From Geofilum rubicundum JCM 15548 (lineage in GTDB: Bacteria; Bacteroidota; Bacteroidia; Bacteroidales; Marinilabiliaceae), in the NCBI RefSeq assembly GCF_000974365.1, contig NZ_BAZW01000003.1, forward strand, positions 1 through 64,000: a stretch of DNA of 64,000 nt, written 5' to 3'. Each line of letters starts with the position of its first letter. Within the stretch, counting starts at the first letter, position 1. The position numbers and the translations under genes were made by a program. Positions 1 through 9,274 of the stretch are shown one piece after another. The notes below the pieces were generated by a model that was given only the letters and a program-made list of their open reading frames with translations, made no database searches and was not told the DNA's origin.

Positions 1-43
1 ATCAAAGCACTGAGAATGGCCCCCCCCTTTTTAATTTATTCTA

Positions 44-121
44 CAATGGGGTGCCCTCAATAATCGGGCTGAGATCATACCCTCTGAACCTGGTCGGGTA
101 ATGCCGACAAGGGAAAGTGTT
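44..121 (+). promoter_or_regulatory. TPP (thiamin pyrophosphate) riboswitch
   Basis: The stretch carries the conserved THI-box elements in order: GGGGTGCC near 48, CTGAGAtcatACCC near 69-82, GAACCTG near 86-92 and TAATGCCG followed by AGGGAAA near 100-116. These are the sensor helices that bind thiamin pyrophosphate. It ends about 60 bases before a TonB-dependent receptor gene on the same strand, so that receptor is the likely controlled gene. In Bacteroidota, TPP elements before outer-membrane receptors are known and the receptors are predicted to import thiamin. No separate terminator hairpin is obvious between element and start codon, which favours control of translation; that part is inference. 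Confidence 0.93.
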
Positions 122-180
122 TATCTCCAACTTATCCTCATTGCAGTTTTGTTTAATTTTTAAATTTTAACTGCTTTAAA

Positions 181-2655
181 ATGAAGAAATCTGTTTTATT
201 ATTGCTGGGACTGTTATTTGTCTCAGCTATGGCCAGCTCGCAGTATCGTGTGAGCGGATTGGTGACCAATTTGTCAGGGGAAGTATTGCCCGGGGCCATT
301 GTGAGTTTGGGTGAAGAAAACCTGGTGGTGCCCGCCAGCGGTCGCTTTGTCTTTAACGGGGTAGCTGCCGGACAACAAGCACTGGAAGTTCGTTTTCTGG
401 GTTATGAACTGCACCGTCAGGTTTTGAATGTGAATCGCGATTTAGACCTGTCGGTTCGCTTAAGCGAAACCAGTTTTTTTACCGATGAGGTCACCGTTTC
501 TGCCATCCGGGCAAAGAAGACGGATCCTGTGGCTTACACAGAATTGTCCCAAGAAGACATTGAAAAGAACAATTTTGGTCAGGATTTACCCTATCTGTTG
601 AATATGACGCCCGGTCTGGTCGTCAGTTCAGATGCGGGTACGGGCATAGGCTATACCGGCATGCGTTTAAGGGGTACGGATATTACCCGAATCAATGTGA
701 CGGTTAATGGTATTCCCTTGAATGATGCGGAATCGCAAGGTGTTTTTTGGGTCAACATGCCCGACTTTGCAGCCTCTGTGAGCCAGGTGCAGGTGCAAAG
801 AGGCGTGGGGACTTCTACCAACGGGGCTTCCTCTTTTGGCGGTTCTATTAATTTCAGCACACTTAATGGTCCCGGAGAGCAAGAAGTAGTGGTGGACAAC
901 GCTTTTGGTTCCTATAGTACCTGGCGCAATAGCGTGCAGGTGCAGACCGGCTTATTGGATAACGGATGGGCCTTTGATGCCCGATTATCCCGAATCGCGA
1001 CGGATGGTTTCATTGATCGTTCCGCTTCCGATTTAAAATCCTTTTATTTTTCGGGGGGCTATTTTGCCGAAGCCACATCGGTTCGGCTGGTGACCTTCTC
1101 GGGCCAGGAAAAGACCCATCAGGCCTGGAATGGGGTGCCCAAAGTAAAGTTGGAAAACGATCAGGCCGGTATGGAAAAGCTGATTTATGACGATGGGTGG
1201 TCTGAGGCTGAGGCCGAGAATTTGTTTAATTCTGACGCAAGGACCTTTAACCGGTATTTGTATGACAACCAGACGGACAACTATCAACAGGATCATTACC
1301 AGCTTCATTTCTCCCACAAACCTTCGGGCAATCTTCTTTTGAATGCTGCTTTGCATTATACCAGAGGCAAGGGGTATTATGAGTCCTATAAGTATAATGA
1401 AGATTTTGGTGATTACATCTTGCCTGTCCCCACTATGGTGATTGAGGGGGAAGTGGTGCCGGCACTTGAAATTGAAGGTGATACCATTACCAGCACCGAT
1501 TTGGTGGCTCAAAAATGGCTGGACAACCATTTCTATGGAGCTACAGCCTCCGCGGTTTACCAATATGCCAATCTTCACATGGTGTTGGGGGGTGGTTGGA
1601 ATCAATACGATGGAGATCATTATGGAGATGTTATCTGGACGGCTGTGAATGCCGGTATTCCTGCCGATTATCGGTGGTATCAGAACGATGGTACCAAAAC
1701 GGACCTGAACTATTTTGCCAAGACCACTTATGAATTCCTACCCGGATTTAGTGCCTATGGTGATCTGCAAATGCGGCATGTGTCTTATGATATTCAGGGT
1801 TTGCACGACGATCAGCGGGATTTGACCCGCTCGACCAGCTATGTTTTTTTCAACCCGAAATTTGGACTGAATTACGAAATGGAAGCTGGAAAGCGTATTT
1901 ATGCTTCTGTTGCTGTGGCCAACAGAGAGCCATCGAGAAGCGACTTTCGAGATGCGGACGATGAGGTGGTGCCCCAGGCCGAAAAGTTGATCGATTATGA
2001 GCTCGGTCTTGATTGGATGGCAGACCGGTGGGGGATTCAGCTCAACGGCTTTTATATGGATTATCAGGATCAGCTGGTGTTGACAGGAAGAATCAATACG
2101 GTTGGTGCCTACATCATGAACAATGTGCCGGAGAGTTATCGGGCAGGTGTGGAACTGTCGGGTCAGGTAATGGTTTCTCCCCGACTGGTATGGGGTGGTA
2201 ACGTGGTTATTTCAAGCAGTAAAATAAAGAATTTTACGGAGTATGTCGATAACTGGGATACCTGGGGCCAGGAAGTGAATGCCTTGGGAACCACCGACGT
2301 GGCTTTTTCTCCCAATCTGACTTTTGCCAGTCGCTTTGAAGCCGAGCCGGTGCAAAACCTGAAAGCGATACTAAACACCCGCTATGTGGGCGAGCAATTT
2401 GTTGATAATACTTCCAGTTCTGAACGCCAATTGGAAAGTTATCTGGTGAACGATTTAATTTTACGTTACCAGATCAAGCGTCCGGGACTGCCCCACATTG
2501 AGCTCGGAGCACAGATCAATAATCTATTGGATGCGCAGTATGAATCAAATGCCTGGGTCTATAGCTATGTCTTTAATGGCCAGCGTGATGTGTTGGATGG
2601 TTACTATCCGCAGGCCGGACGTCATTTTATGGGACAGGTGGTCATTCGTTTCTAG
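181..2655 (+). CDS. TonB-dependent outer-membrane receptor, probably for thiamin or a precursor
   Basis: 824 residues. A signal peptide (MKKSVLLLLGLLFVSAM...SSQ) is followed by a carboxypeptidase-regulatory-like beta-sandwich (about 22-100), a plug domain (about 110-230, with LRGTDITRINVTVNGIPLND) and a 22-strand type barrel ending in the aromatic residue F (VVIRF). The protein should sit in the outer membrane and use TonB energy to import a ligand. The ligand is inferred from the TPP riboswitch directly upstream; nothing in the protein itself names it. No pnuT or thiamin kinase gene follows, the next gene being convergent, so this is a single-gene thiamin regulon member here. Confidence 0.93.
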   Translation: MKKSVLLLLGLLFVSAMASSQYRVSGLVTNLSGEVLPGAIVSLGEENLVVPASGRFVFNGVAAGQQALEVRFLGYELHRQVLNVNRDLDLSVRLSETSFFTDEVTVSAIRAKKTDPVAYTELSQEDIEKNNFGQDLPYLLNMTPGLVVSSDAGTGIGYTGMRLRGTDITRINVTVNGIPLNDAESQGVFWVNMPDFAASVSQVQVQRGVGTSTNGASSFGGSINFSTLNGPGEQEVVVDNAFGSYSTWRNSVQVQTGLLDNGWAFDARLSRIATDGFIDRSASDLKSFYFSGGYFAEATSVRLVTFSGQEKTHQAWNGVPKVKLENDQAGMEKLIYDDGWSEAEAENLFNSDARTFNRYLYDNQTDNYQQDHYQLHFSHKPSGNLLLNAALHYTRGKGYYESYKYNEDFGDYILPVPTMVIEGEVVPALEIEGDTITSTDLVAQKWLDNHFYGATASAVYQYANLHMVLGGGWNQYDGDHYGDVIWTAVNAGIPADYRWYQNDGTKTDLNYFAKTTYEFLPGFSAYGDLQMRHVSYDIQGLHDDQRDLTRSTSYVFFNPKFGLNYEMEAGKRIYASVAVANREPSRSDFRDADDEVVPQAEKLIDYELGLDWMADRWGIQLNGFYMDYQDQLVLTGRINTVGAYIMNNVPESYRAGVELSGQVMVSPRLVWGGNVVISSSKIKNFTEYVDNWDTWGQEVNALGTTDVAFSPNLTFASRFEAEPVQNLKAILNTRYVGEQFVDNTSSSERQLESYLVNDLILRYQIKRPGLPHIELGAQINNLLDAQYESNAWVYSYVFNGQRDVLDGYYPQAGRHFMGQVVIRF

Positions 2656-2683
2656 GATCCACGAATAGGATAGAAAAATAGGT

Positions 2684-2731
2684 CCACGAATTACACGAAT
2701 TGAAAATTGGTGTAATTGGTGTAATTCGTGG
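2684..2731. repeat. Intergenic inverted repeat (CCACGAATTACAC)
   Basis: The arm CCACGAATTACAC at 2684-2696 is matched by its exact complement GTGTAATTCGTGG at 2719-2731, with a partial extra copy GGTGTAATT between. It lies between the convergent ends of the receptor and RluA genes. A degenerate relative (CCACTAATTACACGAA) occurs near 58947 upstream of ssrA, so this may be a dispersed palindromic element. The following bases 2750-2806 are a CCC-rich stretch with loose repeats of ACCCCATcTACCC and no coding sign. Confidence 0.6.
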
Positions 2732-2811
2732 ATAAAACATTGTTCTTAGCGTCCCACCCCATCTACCCCATCAACCTAATCCACCCCATTTACCCAATCA
2801 CCTAAGACCTT

Positions 2812-3501
2812 TTACTTTTTAACCACATTCGCAAATTCCCGCCACAAATTATCCTCAGTTGGAACGGGGGCGATGATTTCTATCGGTTCTTGTTTGACCG
2901 GGTGAATAAAACGCAAATAACGGGCATGCAGGGATATGCCGCCATCGGTATTGGAGCGTGGGGAACCATATTTCAGGTCACCGCGAATGGGACAACCAAT
3001 TTTGGCCAACTGGGCACGAATCTGGTGGTGCCGACCCGTTTGCAGATCCACCTCTAAAAGGTGGTACTTGGCCGAGCTGGAAATCAGTTTGTAACTTAAG
3101 ATGCCTTCCTTGGCGCCGGAGCGCATTTTTGGAAAGGCGTGCGACTTGTTCTTTTTACCATCTTTCAGAAGGAAATGACGAAGCGTGGCTTCGTCCTCTT
3201 CCGGCAAATTTTGCACAATAGCCCAGTAGGTCTTTTTAATTTCTTTATCCTGAAACATCTTGTTCAAGCGGGTTAATGCCTTGCTGGTTTTGGCAAATAG
3301 TACAATGCCCGTAACCGGTCTGTCCAGACGGTGAGCAACGCCCAAATAGACATCACCGGGTTTGTTGTATTTCTTTTTAATGTATTCTTTAACCTTGTCG
3401 GATAAAGGTTCATCGCCGGTTTCATCGCCCTGAACGAGGTCGTGCCCGCTTTTATTAATGGCAATCAGGTGGTTGTCTTCGTAGAGAATATCTAACTTCA
3501 T
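2812..3501 (-). CDS. RluA-family RNA pseudouridine synthase
   Basis: 229 residues, a one-domain member without an S4 RNA-binding domain. The catalytic motif HRLDRPVTG near residue 58 holds the conserved aspartate, and the later LQTGRHHQIRAQL and LHARYLRFIHP motifs are typical of the RluA/RluC/RluD family, which isomerises uridine to pseudouridine in rRNA or tRNA. The exact target position cannot be told from sequence. It follows panB on the same strand after 39 bases, so the two may be co-transcribed. Confidence 0.92.
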   Translation of the reverse strand: MKLDILYEDNHLIAINKSGHDLVQGDETGDEPLSDKVKEYIKKKYNKPGDVYLGVAHRLDRPVTGIVLFAKTSKALTRLNKMFQDKEIKKTYWAIVQNLPEEDEATLRHFLLKDGKKNKSHAFPKMRSGAKEGILSYKLISSSAKYHLLEVDLQTGRHHQIRAQLAKIGCPIRGDLKYGSPRSNTDGGISLHARYLRFIHPVKQEPIEIIAPVPTEDNLWREFANVVKK

Positions 3502-3540
3502 GTCTGTTTTATCTGTGTTTAATTCATTCAGCGCTACCCT

Positions 3541-4359
3541 TTAGTACTGCTCGCGTTGGTTGGGGAAGTCTCTGGATTTTACATCTTCTATATAATTGCC
3601 TACGGCACCGGTGATTTCAGCATACAGGTTGTGGTAGCGGCGTAAAAAGCGGGGGGAGAACTCCTGGTTGATCCCCAGCATATCATGAATGACCAGTACC
3701 TGACCATCCACACCTCCACCAGCCCCAATACCAATAATCGGAATGGTCAACTCCTCGGCCACTTTTTGAGCCAGGGTGGCAGGGATTTTTTCCAGTACAA
3801 TGGCAAAAACGCCCGCTTCCTGTAAAAGGCGCGCATCTTCAATCAGTTTTTGTGCTTCTTCTTCCTGCTTGGCACGGACGGTGTAAGTGCCGAATTTATG
3901 GATGGATTGCGGGGTGAGTCCGAGGTGTCCCATAATGGGAATACCGGCTGAAAGAATGCGGTTGACCGATTCGAGAATTTCAGAACCTCCTTCTAATTTC
4001 AGGGCATCGGCGCCCGACTCCTTCATCATGCGAATGGCGGAGGCGATGGCCTCCTTGCTGTTGCCCTGATAGGTACCAAAGGGCAGGTCTACCACAACCA
4101 TGGCCCGGTGAACAGCTCGTACCACGGAGGCTGCATGGTATATCATCTGGTCGAGCGTGATGGGCAGCGTTGTTTCCCAACCTGCCATCACATTGGCGGC
4201 AGAATCGCCCACCAAAATAACATCCAGGCCAGCCTTGTCCACAATTTTGGCCATGGAATAATCATAAGCCGTGAGCATGGTAATTTTCTCACCTTTCATT
4301 TTCATCTCACTCAGCACATGAGTGGTTATCTTTTTGGGGCCCTCTTTTGCTACAGACAT
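3541..4359 (-). CDS. panB: 3-methyl-2-oxobutanoate hydroxymethyltransferase (PanB)
   Basis: 272 residues, the usual PanB length. It moves a hydroxymethyl group from methylene-tetrahydrofolate to ketoisovalerate to make ketopantoate, the first committed step of pantothenate and coenzyme A synthesis in the cytosol. Family motifs are visible: [24 protein letters not shown] (metal and substrate binding), [15 protein letters not shown] and [10 protein letters not shown], and IGIGAGG. Other pan genes are not nearby. An RluA-type gene follows at 39 bases. Confidence 0.96.
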   Translation of the reverse strand: MSVAKEGPKKITTHVLSEMKMKGEKITMLTAYDYSMAKIVDKAGLDVILVGDSAANVMAGWETTLPITLDQMIYHAASVVRAVHRAMVVVDLPFGTYQGNSKEAIASAIRMMKESGADALKLEGGSEILESVNRILSAGIPIMGHLGLTPQSIHKFGTYTVRAKQEEEAQKLIEDARLLQEAGVFAIVLEKIPATLAQKVAEELTIPIIGIGAGGGVDGQVLVIHDMLGINQEFSPRFLRRYHNLYAEITGAVGNYIEDVKSRDFPNQREQY

Positions 4360-4488
4360 CTTAAATGAATTTAAATGGCAAAGATAAGGAGTCTTTACAA
4401 CAAAACGTCAAATACCATCCCGAAAGATAGGATGGAGCGTTACAGTCTTTCTTTCCGTTGTCGATAATGATTAAGGTAGCCTGTGGTA

Positions 4489-4521
4489 TAAAAAAGGCGC
4501 AACTTGCGTTGCACCTTTTTG
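4489..4521 (-). terminator. Rho-independent terminator after the 603-residue unknown gene
   Basis: Read on the minus strand, the hairpin GGTGCAAC-GCAA-GTTGCGCC is followed by a run of six T. It begins about 30 bases after the stop of the minus-strand gene ending at 4551 and separates it from panB. Confidence 0.75.
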
Positions 4522-4550
4522 ATATAGCTGATGATGTGTTCTCTGGTTGA

Positions 4551-6362
4551 CTAGGCCTTTGACAGGGCTTGTTCCTTGATGTTAAGATGTTTGGCCGAAA
4601 GTTGATCCAGTCTCGTCTGACATTTTTTCAGAAGGTCCCTGGTCTTTGCAATGGTTTCATCTGACCAGCCGGCTCCCTTTGTGAACATTTCGTGGTAATA
4701 CTGAATACCATCCTGAAGATTGTTCAAAAAGTCGTTCCACGACTTTAACTGGCGGTTGTCCGGTGTTGCAAGCTCTTCGAACTCCTCATCAATATAGTCC
4801 TGATACATCGTCAGTTCTTTCACAAAGAGATTGGGACGCGCAGGGTGGGTGATGAGGTTGGTCCGGCCGTTGATGTGATCCACCATTTCCTTAAGGGAAG
4901 CCTGGCGGGTGAAATAAGCCAGATTGGGACCGGGGCAAACAGATACGCCCGTACCTTCTTTTTTGGTATCCATGCCATGCGCATTCAGGGTGGCTACCCC
5001 TAATCCATTACAAATACAGGATTTAACCGTTATTTGCTGAAAAGCTTTTTCGTGCTGTTCGGGTGGCAGGTTTTTGGCTTCGAGTTCTTCAATTTTAATT
5101 TTTTGATATTGGCGGGATGCCACACAAATGGGTCGGTCGGTAAACTCTTTGTTAAGCAGGATGAATTTTTTTGTACAGGCAGCTCCCGGCTTGCCTGCTT
5201 TTACTTTTTCCTGCTGCTCCAGATCGCGGGAAGCCCCTTTGATGTTGTTGAATCGCACACCAACCGGTGAAACATGGCTCAAAAAGTAATCTTCCTCTCC
5301 ACCTTTGGCTAAAAGATCGATGGTTGCTGTGTCGATGGACACAGCCTCAGGAACCAGTAAAAATGGAGATCCCCAGCCGATGCTGTCGAGTTGATAGTGT
5401 TGGGTCAGAAACTGATGTTCTTCCGCAGTGCCGAGTCCGCCCTGTGCCGTCAGTCGCATTTCTCTTATGGCCGAAGGAACCGTTTTGTTTTTGGCTTCCA
5501 GAGCTTTGGTGTAAATCTCAAACAGTTCCTGTTTGAGTTGCTCCTTGTTTTTGCTGAACTCTTCCAGAATGGGGCCCATAAGGAAACCTTGTGTGGCAAA
5601 GGCATGTCCGCCACAATTGAGGCCGGATTCAACCCGGAATTCAGATATCCAAAGGCCTTTTTTGGCAAATATTTTTCCCTGAACAATGGCTGAACGGTAA
5701 TCCGATACTTTCAGAATGATGTTTTTTTTCGATAAGCCTTCGGCGTTGGGATAAAAATCATCGAATTGCTCCATGTAGGTGTAGAGACGGGCATTCATGC
5801 CTGCCGATAAGACAATGGACGATTGCAGATCACTGTTGGCAAAACCCCGCAAACTGGCATGGGCATCGTTGTATTCTGTGGGAAGTTTTTCCCCATCCAT
5901 ATAATTTTCCTTATCCAGCTTGGTCATGATGTTGACATCAATGGTTCCCGGCTGAAAATGTTTTTCAATCACCTCTTGTATATGGGAAGCGGATGCGCTG
6001 TCCATTATTTCGGACAAGCGGTGTTTCAATTCGGCTGTGTCTGGCAAAAGTTCCAGAAATTTATTGAGCTCTTCCCTTTTGTGGGCCAGATTGCTTTTGA
6101 ACTCCTTGAATTTTTGATTGACAATGGTGTTGACAACATTCAGGTAGGCCGTTATTCTTTTAGCCCTGAAGTCTTCCATTTTATTAGTGATGCCTGTGAA
6201 CGGTAGATTGTATTTTGAGGCATAAAACTCGCGCATCCTCTCGGTAAGCATATCATCCACCAGTGAAATGGCTGATGAGATACCCAGATGTGCGACTCTT
6301 ACAGGAGTGTCAATGGTGTAACCAATTCCCATTACAGGGATGTGGAACGAATGTAATTGCAT
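4551..6362 (-). CDS. Conserved protein of unknown function, possible FMN-type TIM barrel
   Basis: 603 residues, no signal peptide or membrane segment, so cytosolic. I do not recognise a named family. The N-terminus (IPVMGIGYTIDTPVRVA) and the stretch RLTAQGGLGTAEEH with GWGSPFLLVPEA look like the phosphate-binding end of flavin-dependent TIM barrels such as nitronate monooxygenase or glutamate synthase, but this is weak inference. Striking conserved-looking motifs are LNCGGHAF near residue 250 and a C-terminal cysteine group (GAACTKKF, KSCICNGLG, VSVCPGPNL) that could bind metal or do thiol chemistry. The start is chosen at the first ATG after a 290-base gap divergent from mutS2. It is followed by its own terminator. 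Confidence 0.8.
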   Translation of the reverse strand: MQLHSFHIPVMGIGYTIDTPVRVAHLGISSAISLVDDMLTERMREFYASKYNLPFTGITNKMEDFRAKRITAYLNVVNTIVNQKFKEFKSNLAHKREELNKFLELLPDTAELKHRLSEIMDSASASHIQEVIEKHFQPGTIDVNIMTKLDKENYMDGEKLPTEYNDAHASLRGFANSDLQSSIVLSAGMNARLYTYMEQFDDFYPNAEGLSKKNIILKVSDYRSAIVQGKIFAKKGLWISEFRVESGLNCGGHAFATQGFLMGPILEEFSKNKEQLKQELFEIYTKALEAKNKTVPSAIREMRLTAQGGLGTAEEHQFLTQHYQLDSIGWGSPFLLVPEAVSIDTATIDLLAKGGEEDYFLSHVSPVGVRFNNIKGASRDLEQQEKVKAGKPGAACTKKFILLNKEFTDRPICVASRQYQKIKIEELEAKNLPPEQHEKAFQQITVKSCICNGLGVATLNAHGMDTKKEGTGVSVCPGPNLAYFTRQASLKEMVDHINGRTNLITHPARPNLFVKELTMYQDYIDEEFEELATPDNRQLKSWNDFLNNLQDGIQYYHEMFTKGAGWSDETIAKTRDLLKKCQTRLDQLSAKHLNIKEQALSKA

Positions 6363-6621
6363 AAATAGTACTGTTTAAAATAATGTAATCCTATTATTAA
6401 TTGTGGTCAAATTTTGTAGGCTTGTGGCAATTTGGATGATGTAGTTTCTTATAAGGTACCTCAAATGTAGTGGAAACAATGGCTTGTTATAGTTAATTTT
6501 TGTCTTTAGGCTGTAGTTTGGGATCAAATAAGGTCATTTGGGGTGATTGACATGGCTTTTTGTGGACTATTTGAAAATTTGATACGATTTTTATTGTTTT
6601 TAGAGTGCCAAACTATTTCGC

Positions 6622-6629
6622 TATTTTTG
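6622..6629 (+). promoter_or_regulatory. Candidate Bacteroidota -7 box for mutS2
   Basis: TATTTTTG matches the TAnnTTTG -7 consensus and lies 26 bases before the GTG start of mutS2. No well-spaced TTG -33 box is present, so only the -7 element is supported. Confidence 0.4.
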
Positions 6630-6655
6630 CCCTTTGAAACAGAAATTTTATAGAG

Positions 6656-9163
6656 GTGATATATCCGGAGACTTTTGAACAGAAGCTGAATTTTGGTAAA
6701 ATCCGCGAACTCCTGTGGGAGCATTGCCTGAGTGGTTTGGGACGTGAATGGATAAGTCGCATGTCCTTTTCAACCTCCTATGAGGAGGTAACTACCTGGT
6801 TGCAGCAGACCGATGAAATGCAACGCATTGAAGCGGATGGTGGCGAATTTCCTGTGACTTATTTTATCGATGTCAGGGGGGCTTTAAAGCGCATACGGGT
6901 CGAAGGACTCTTTTTAGAGGAGGGCGACTTGTTTGATTTAAGGCGCTCCTTGGGGACTATACGTGATATTATTCGTTTTATCAGGAATAAGGAGGTTGAA
7001 GTCTTTCCTCAATTACATGCCCTGGTGGCCGATGTGATGATATATCCCGCTGTGATCGATCGCATTGATGCCATTTTGAATAAGCAGGGGAAGATTAAGG
7101 ACAATGCCACGCCTGAATTGGCCCGTTTGCGAAAGGAGGTGTTTTCGTTGCAACAGAGCGTTTCCAGACGCATGATTGGCATCCTTAAAAAAGCACAGCA
7201 GGATGGTCTGGTCGAATCTGATGTCAGCATCAGTATTCGTGATGGACGCGCAGTGATTCCTGTTCTTTCAGCCAACAAGCGAAAGTTGCCGGGTATTGTT
7301 CACGATGAATCGGCCACGGGAAAAACAACCTATATTGAACCTGCCGAAATTGTTGAAATCAATAACGAGATTCGCGAAATAATTTATGCAGAGCGCCGGG
7401 AAGTCGCCAAAATACTGGCCGATATCTCTGCTTTTATTCGGCCTTATCTTGACGACTTGCTGTTGGCCTATGATTTTTTGGGAATTATCGATTTCATAAG
7501 GGCTAAGGCCCGCTTTGCGCAGCGCATCGAAGGCATTGTGCCTGAGGTGGATAATACGCCTGCTTTTCGATGGGTCGAAGCCAGACATCCCTTGTTATTC
7601 CTTTTGCATAAAGCTTTGGGTAAAACAGTCGTGCCCCTTTCCATAGAATTTACTGCGGACGAACGTATTGTGCTGATTTCAGGTCCCAATGCAGGCGGGA
7701 AATCGGTTTGTCTTCAGACCGTGGGTCTGGTGCAGTATATGTTGCAATGCGGATTGCCCGTACCTGTTGATGAAGGATCTCGCATGGGTTTTTATGAGCA
7801 CATTCTCTTGGATCTGGGGGATGAACAATCCATTGAGAACGACTTGAGCACCTACAGTTCTCATTTGCTCAACATGAAAAATTTTGTGCGCTATGCCAAT
7901 AATCGGTCCCTGCTGTTGATCGATGAGTTTGGAACTGGCACCGAGCCCATGTTAGGGGGAGCCATTGCAGAGGCCGTTCTGGAGCAGTTGAATCAGCAGG
8001 GGGCTTATGGCGTCATTACCACCCATTATACCAATCTGAAGCATTATGCCTCGCAGACCGATGGTATTGTCAATGGGGCCATGCAATTTGATACCCATCA
8101 GCTTCAGCCCCTCTTTAAGCTGGAAGTGGGCTCGCCGGGTAGTTCTTTCGCTTTTGAAATAGCCCGGAAAATAGGTCTGTCGGAGACCATTCTGGCAGCT
8201 GCCAAGGAGCGATTGGGAGAGGATCACATACATTTTGACAAACATTTGCGGGAGATTATTCGTGACAAACGCTACTGGGAACAAAAGCGACGGTCGATTC
8301 GCGACCGTGAACGTAAATTGGAAGGTGTTTCAGAACGCTATGAAAAAGAGCTGGAGCAGTTGACACGTGAACGCAAGGGGATTTTGGACAAGGCCAAACA
8401 GGAGGCGGCAGGCTTGCTTTCCAATGCCAATAAGGAGATAGAAAATACCATTCGGCAGATTCGGGAAACCCAGGCCGATAAGGAGAAAACCCGGCTTATC
8501 CGAAAGGAGCTGGATGTGTTTAAAGAGGGGGTAGATTCACTTGATCAGCAGGATGCCGATACGCAACAAAAGTTGAGGCAGAAAATGGAGAAAATTCAGA
8601 ACCGCAGGAAGAAAAGCGGTGCTAAAGAAGGCGGGAGACCTGCAGATGAATCACAACTCCTGGAACAGAAGTCATCCAAACCCCCTGTGCCCGACACCAT
8701 TGCTGAAGGGGATATGGTGAAGTGGCAGGGACAGCCTATTCCGGGGGAAGTGATGGAGATAAAGGGAAAGAATGCGCTGATTGCGTTTGGGCAATTGATA
8801 ACCAATGTGAAAGTTTCCCGACTGGAGAAGCTGAGTCGCAATGAATACAAGAAGGAGTTACGGAGTGTCAATTCTGTATCAGCCGGTTTGGCTCAGCGTA
8901 TGCGGGATAAAAAGCTGACATTCAAGCCGGATATTGACTTGCGTGGCATGCGGGCCGATGAAGCCATCGACCGGGTAACCACGCATATGGACGAGGCGGT
9001 GATGTGTGGGGTTAGTCAGGTGAAAATATTACACGGCAAGGGAACCGGGGCGTTGCGGCAAATGATTCGGGAGTATCTTGGCACCTTGCCTTTTGTCGTG
9101 CGGTACGCAGATGAGCATGTGCAACATGGCGGTTCCGGCATTACGGTGGTTGATCTTGATTAA
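6656..9163 (+). CDS. mutS2: MutS2 ATPase/Smr endonuclease
   Basis: 835 residues. After the MutS-like core and clamp come the ATPase motifs GPNAGGKS (Walker A, near residue 343) and LLLIDEFGTGTEP (Walker B), a long charged coiled coil (about 520-640), a linker and a C-terminal Smr nuclease domain (about 760-835) with DLRGMRADEA and ILHGKGTGALR. MutS2 acts on branched DNA and, in Bacillus, on collided ribosomes; it is not the mismatch-repair MutS, whose mismatch-binding domain is absent. A GTG start at 6656 is used because the protein begins MIYPETFEQK, as Bacteroidota homologues do; no convincing ribosome binding site is seen. Confidence 0.95.
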   Translation: MIYPETFEQKLNFGKIRELLWEHCLSGLGREWISRMSFSTSYEEVTTWLQQTDEMQRIEADGGEFPVTYFIDVRGALKRIRVEGLFLEEGDLFDLRRSLGTIRDIIRFIRNKEVEVFPQLHALVADVMIYPAVIDRIDAILNKQGKIKDNATPELARLRKEVFSLQQSVSRRMIGILKKAQQDGLVESDVSISIRDGRAVIPVLSANKRKLPGIVHDESATGKTTYIEPAEIVEINNEIREIIYAERREVAKILADISAFIRPYLDDLLLAYDFLGIIDFIRAKARFAQRIEGIVPEVDNTPAFRWVEARHPLLFLLHKALGKTVVPLSIEFTADERIVLISGPNAGGKSVCLQTVGLVQYMLQCGLPVPVDEGSRMGFYEHILLDLGDEQSIENDLSTYSSHLLNMKNFVRYANNRSLLLIDEFGTGTEPMLGGAIAEAVLEQLNQQGAYGVITTHYTNLKHYASQTDGIVNGAMQFDTHQLQPLFKLEVGSPGSSFAFEIARKIGLSETILAAAKERLGEDHIHFDKHLREIIRDKRYWEQKRRSIRDRERKLEGVSERYEKELEQLTRERKGILDKAKQEAAGLLSNANKEIENTIRQIRETQADKEKTRLIRKELDVFKEGVDSLDQQDADTQQKLRQKMEKIQNRRKKSGAKEGGRPADESQLLEQKSSKPPVPDTIAEGDMVKWQGQPIPGEVMEIKGKNALIAFGQLITNVKVSRLEKLSRNEYKKELRSVNSVSAGLAQRMRDKKLTFKPDIDLRGMRADEAIDRVTTHMDEAVMCGVSQVKILHGKGTGALRQMIREYLGTLPFVVRYADEHVQHGGSGITVVDLD

Positions 9164-9274
9164 GAGAGGTTTTTTAAGCGTCGGAAAGGGGGGGTGTTTT
9201 TTTAAACCTTTTGGGGGGTAATCTCGTTTATATACAGATTGATGGGTGTTTTTTCGTATTTTAATGGATGATTT

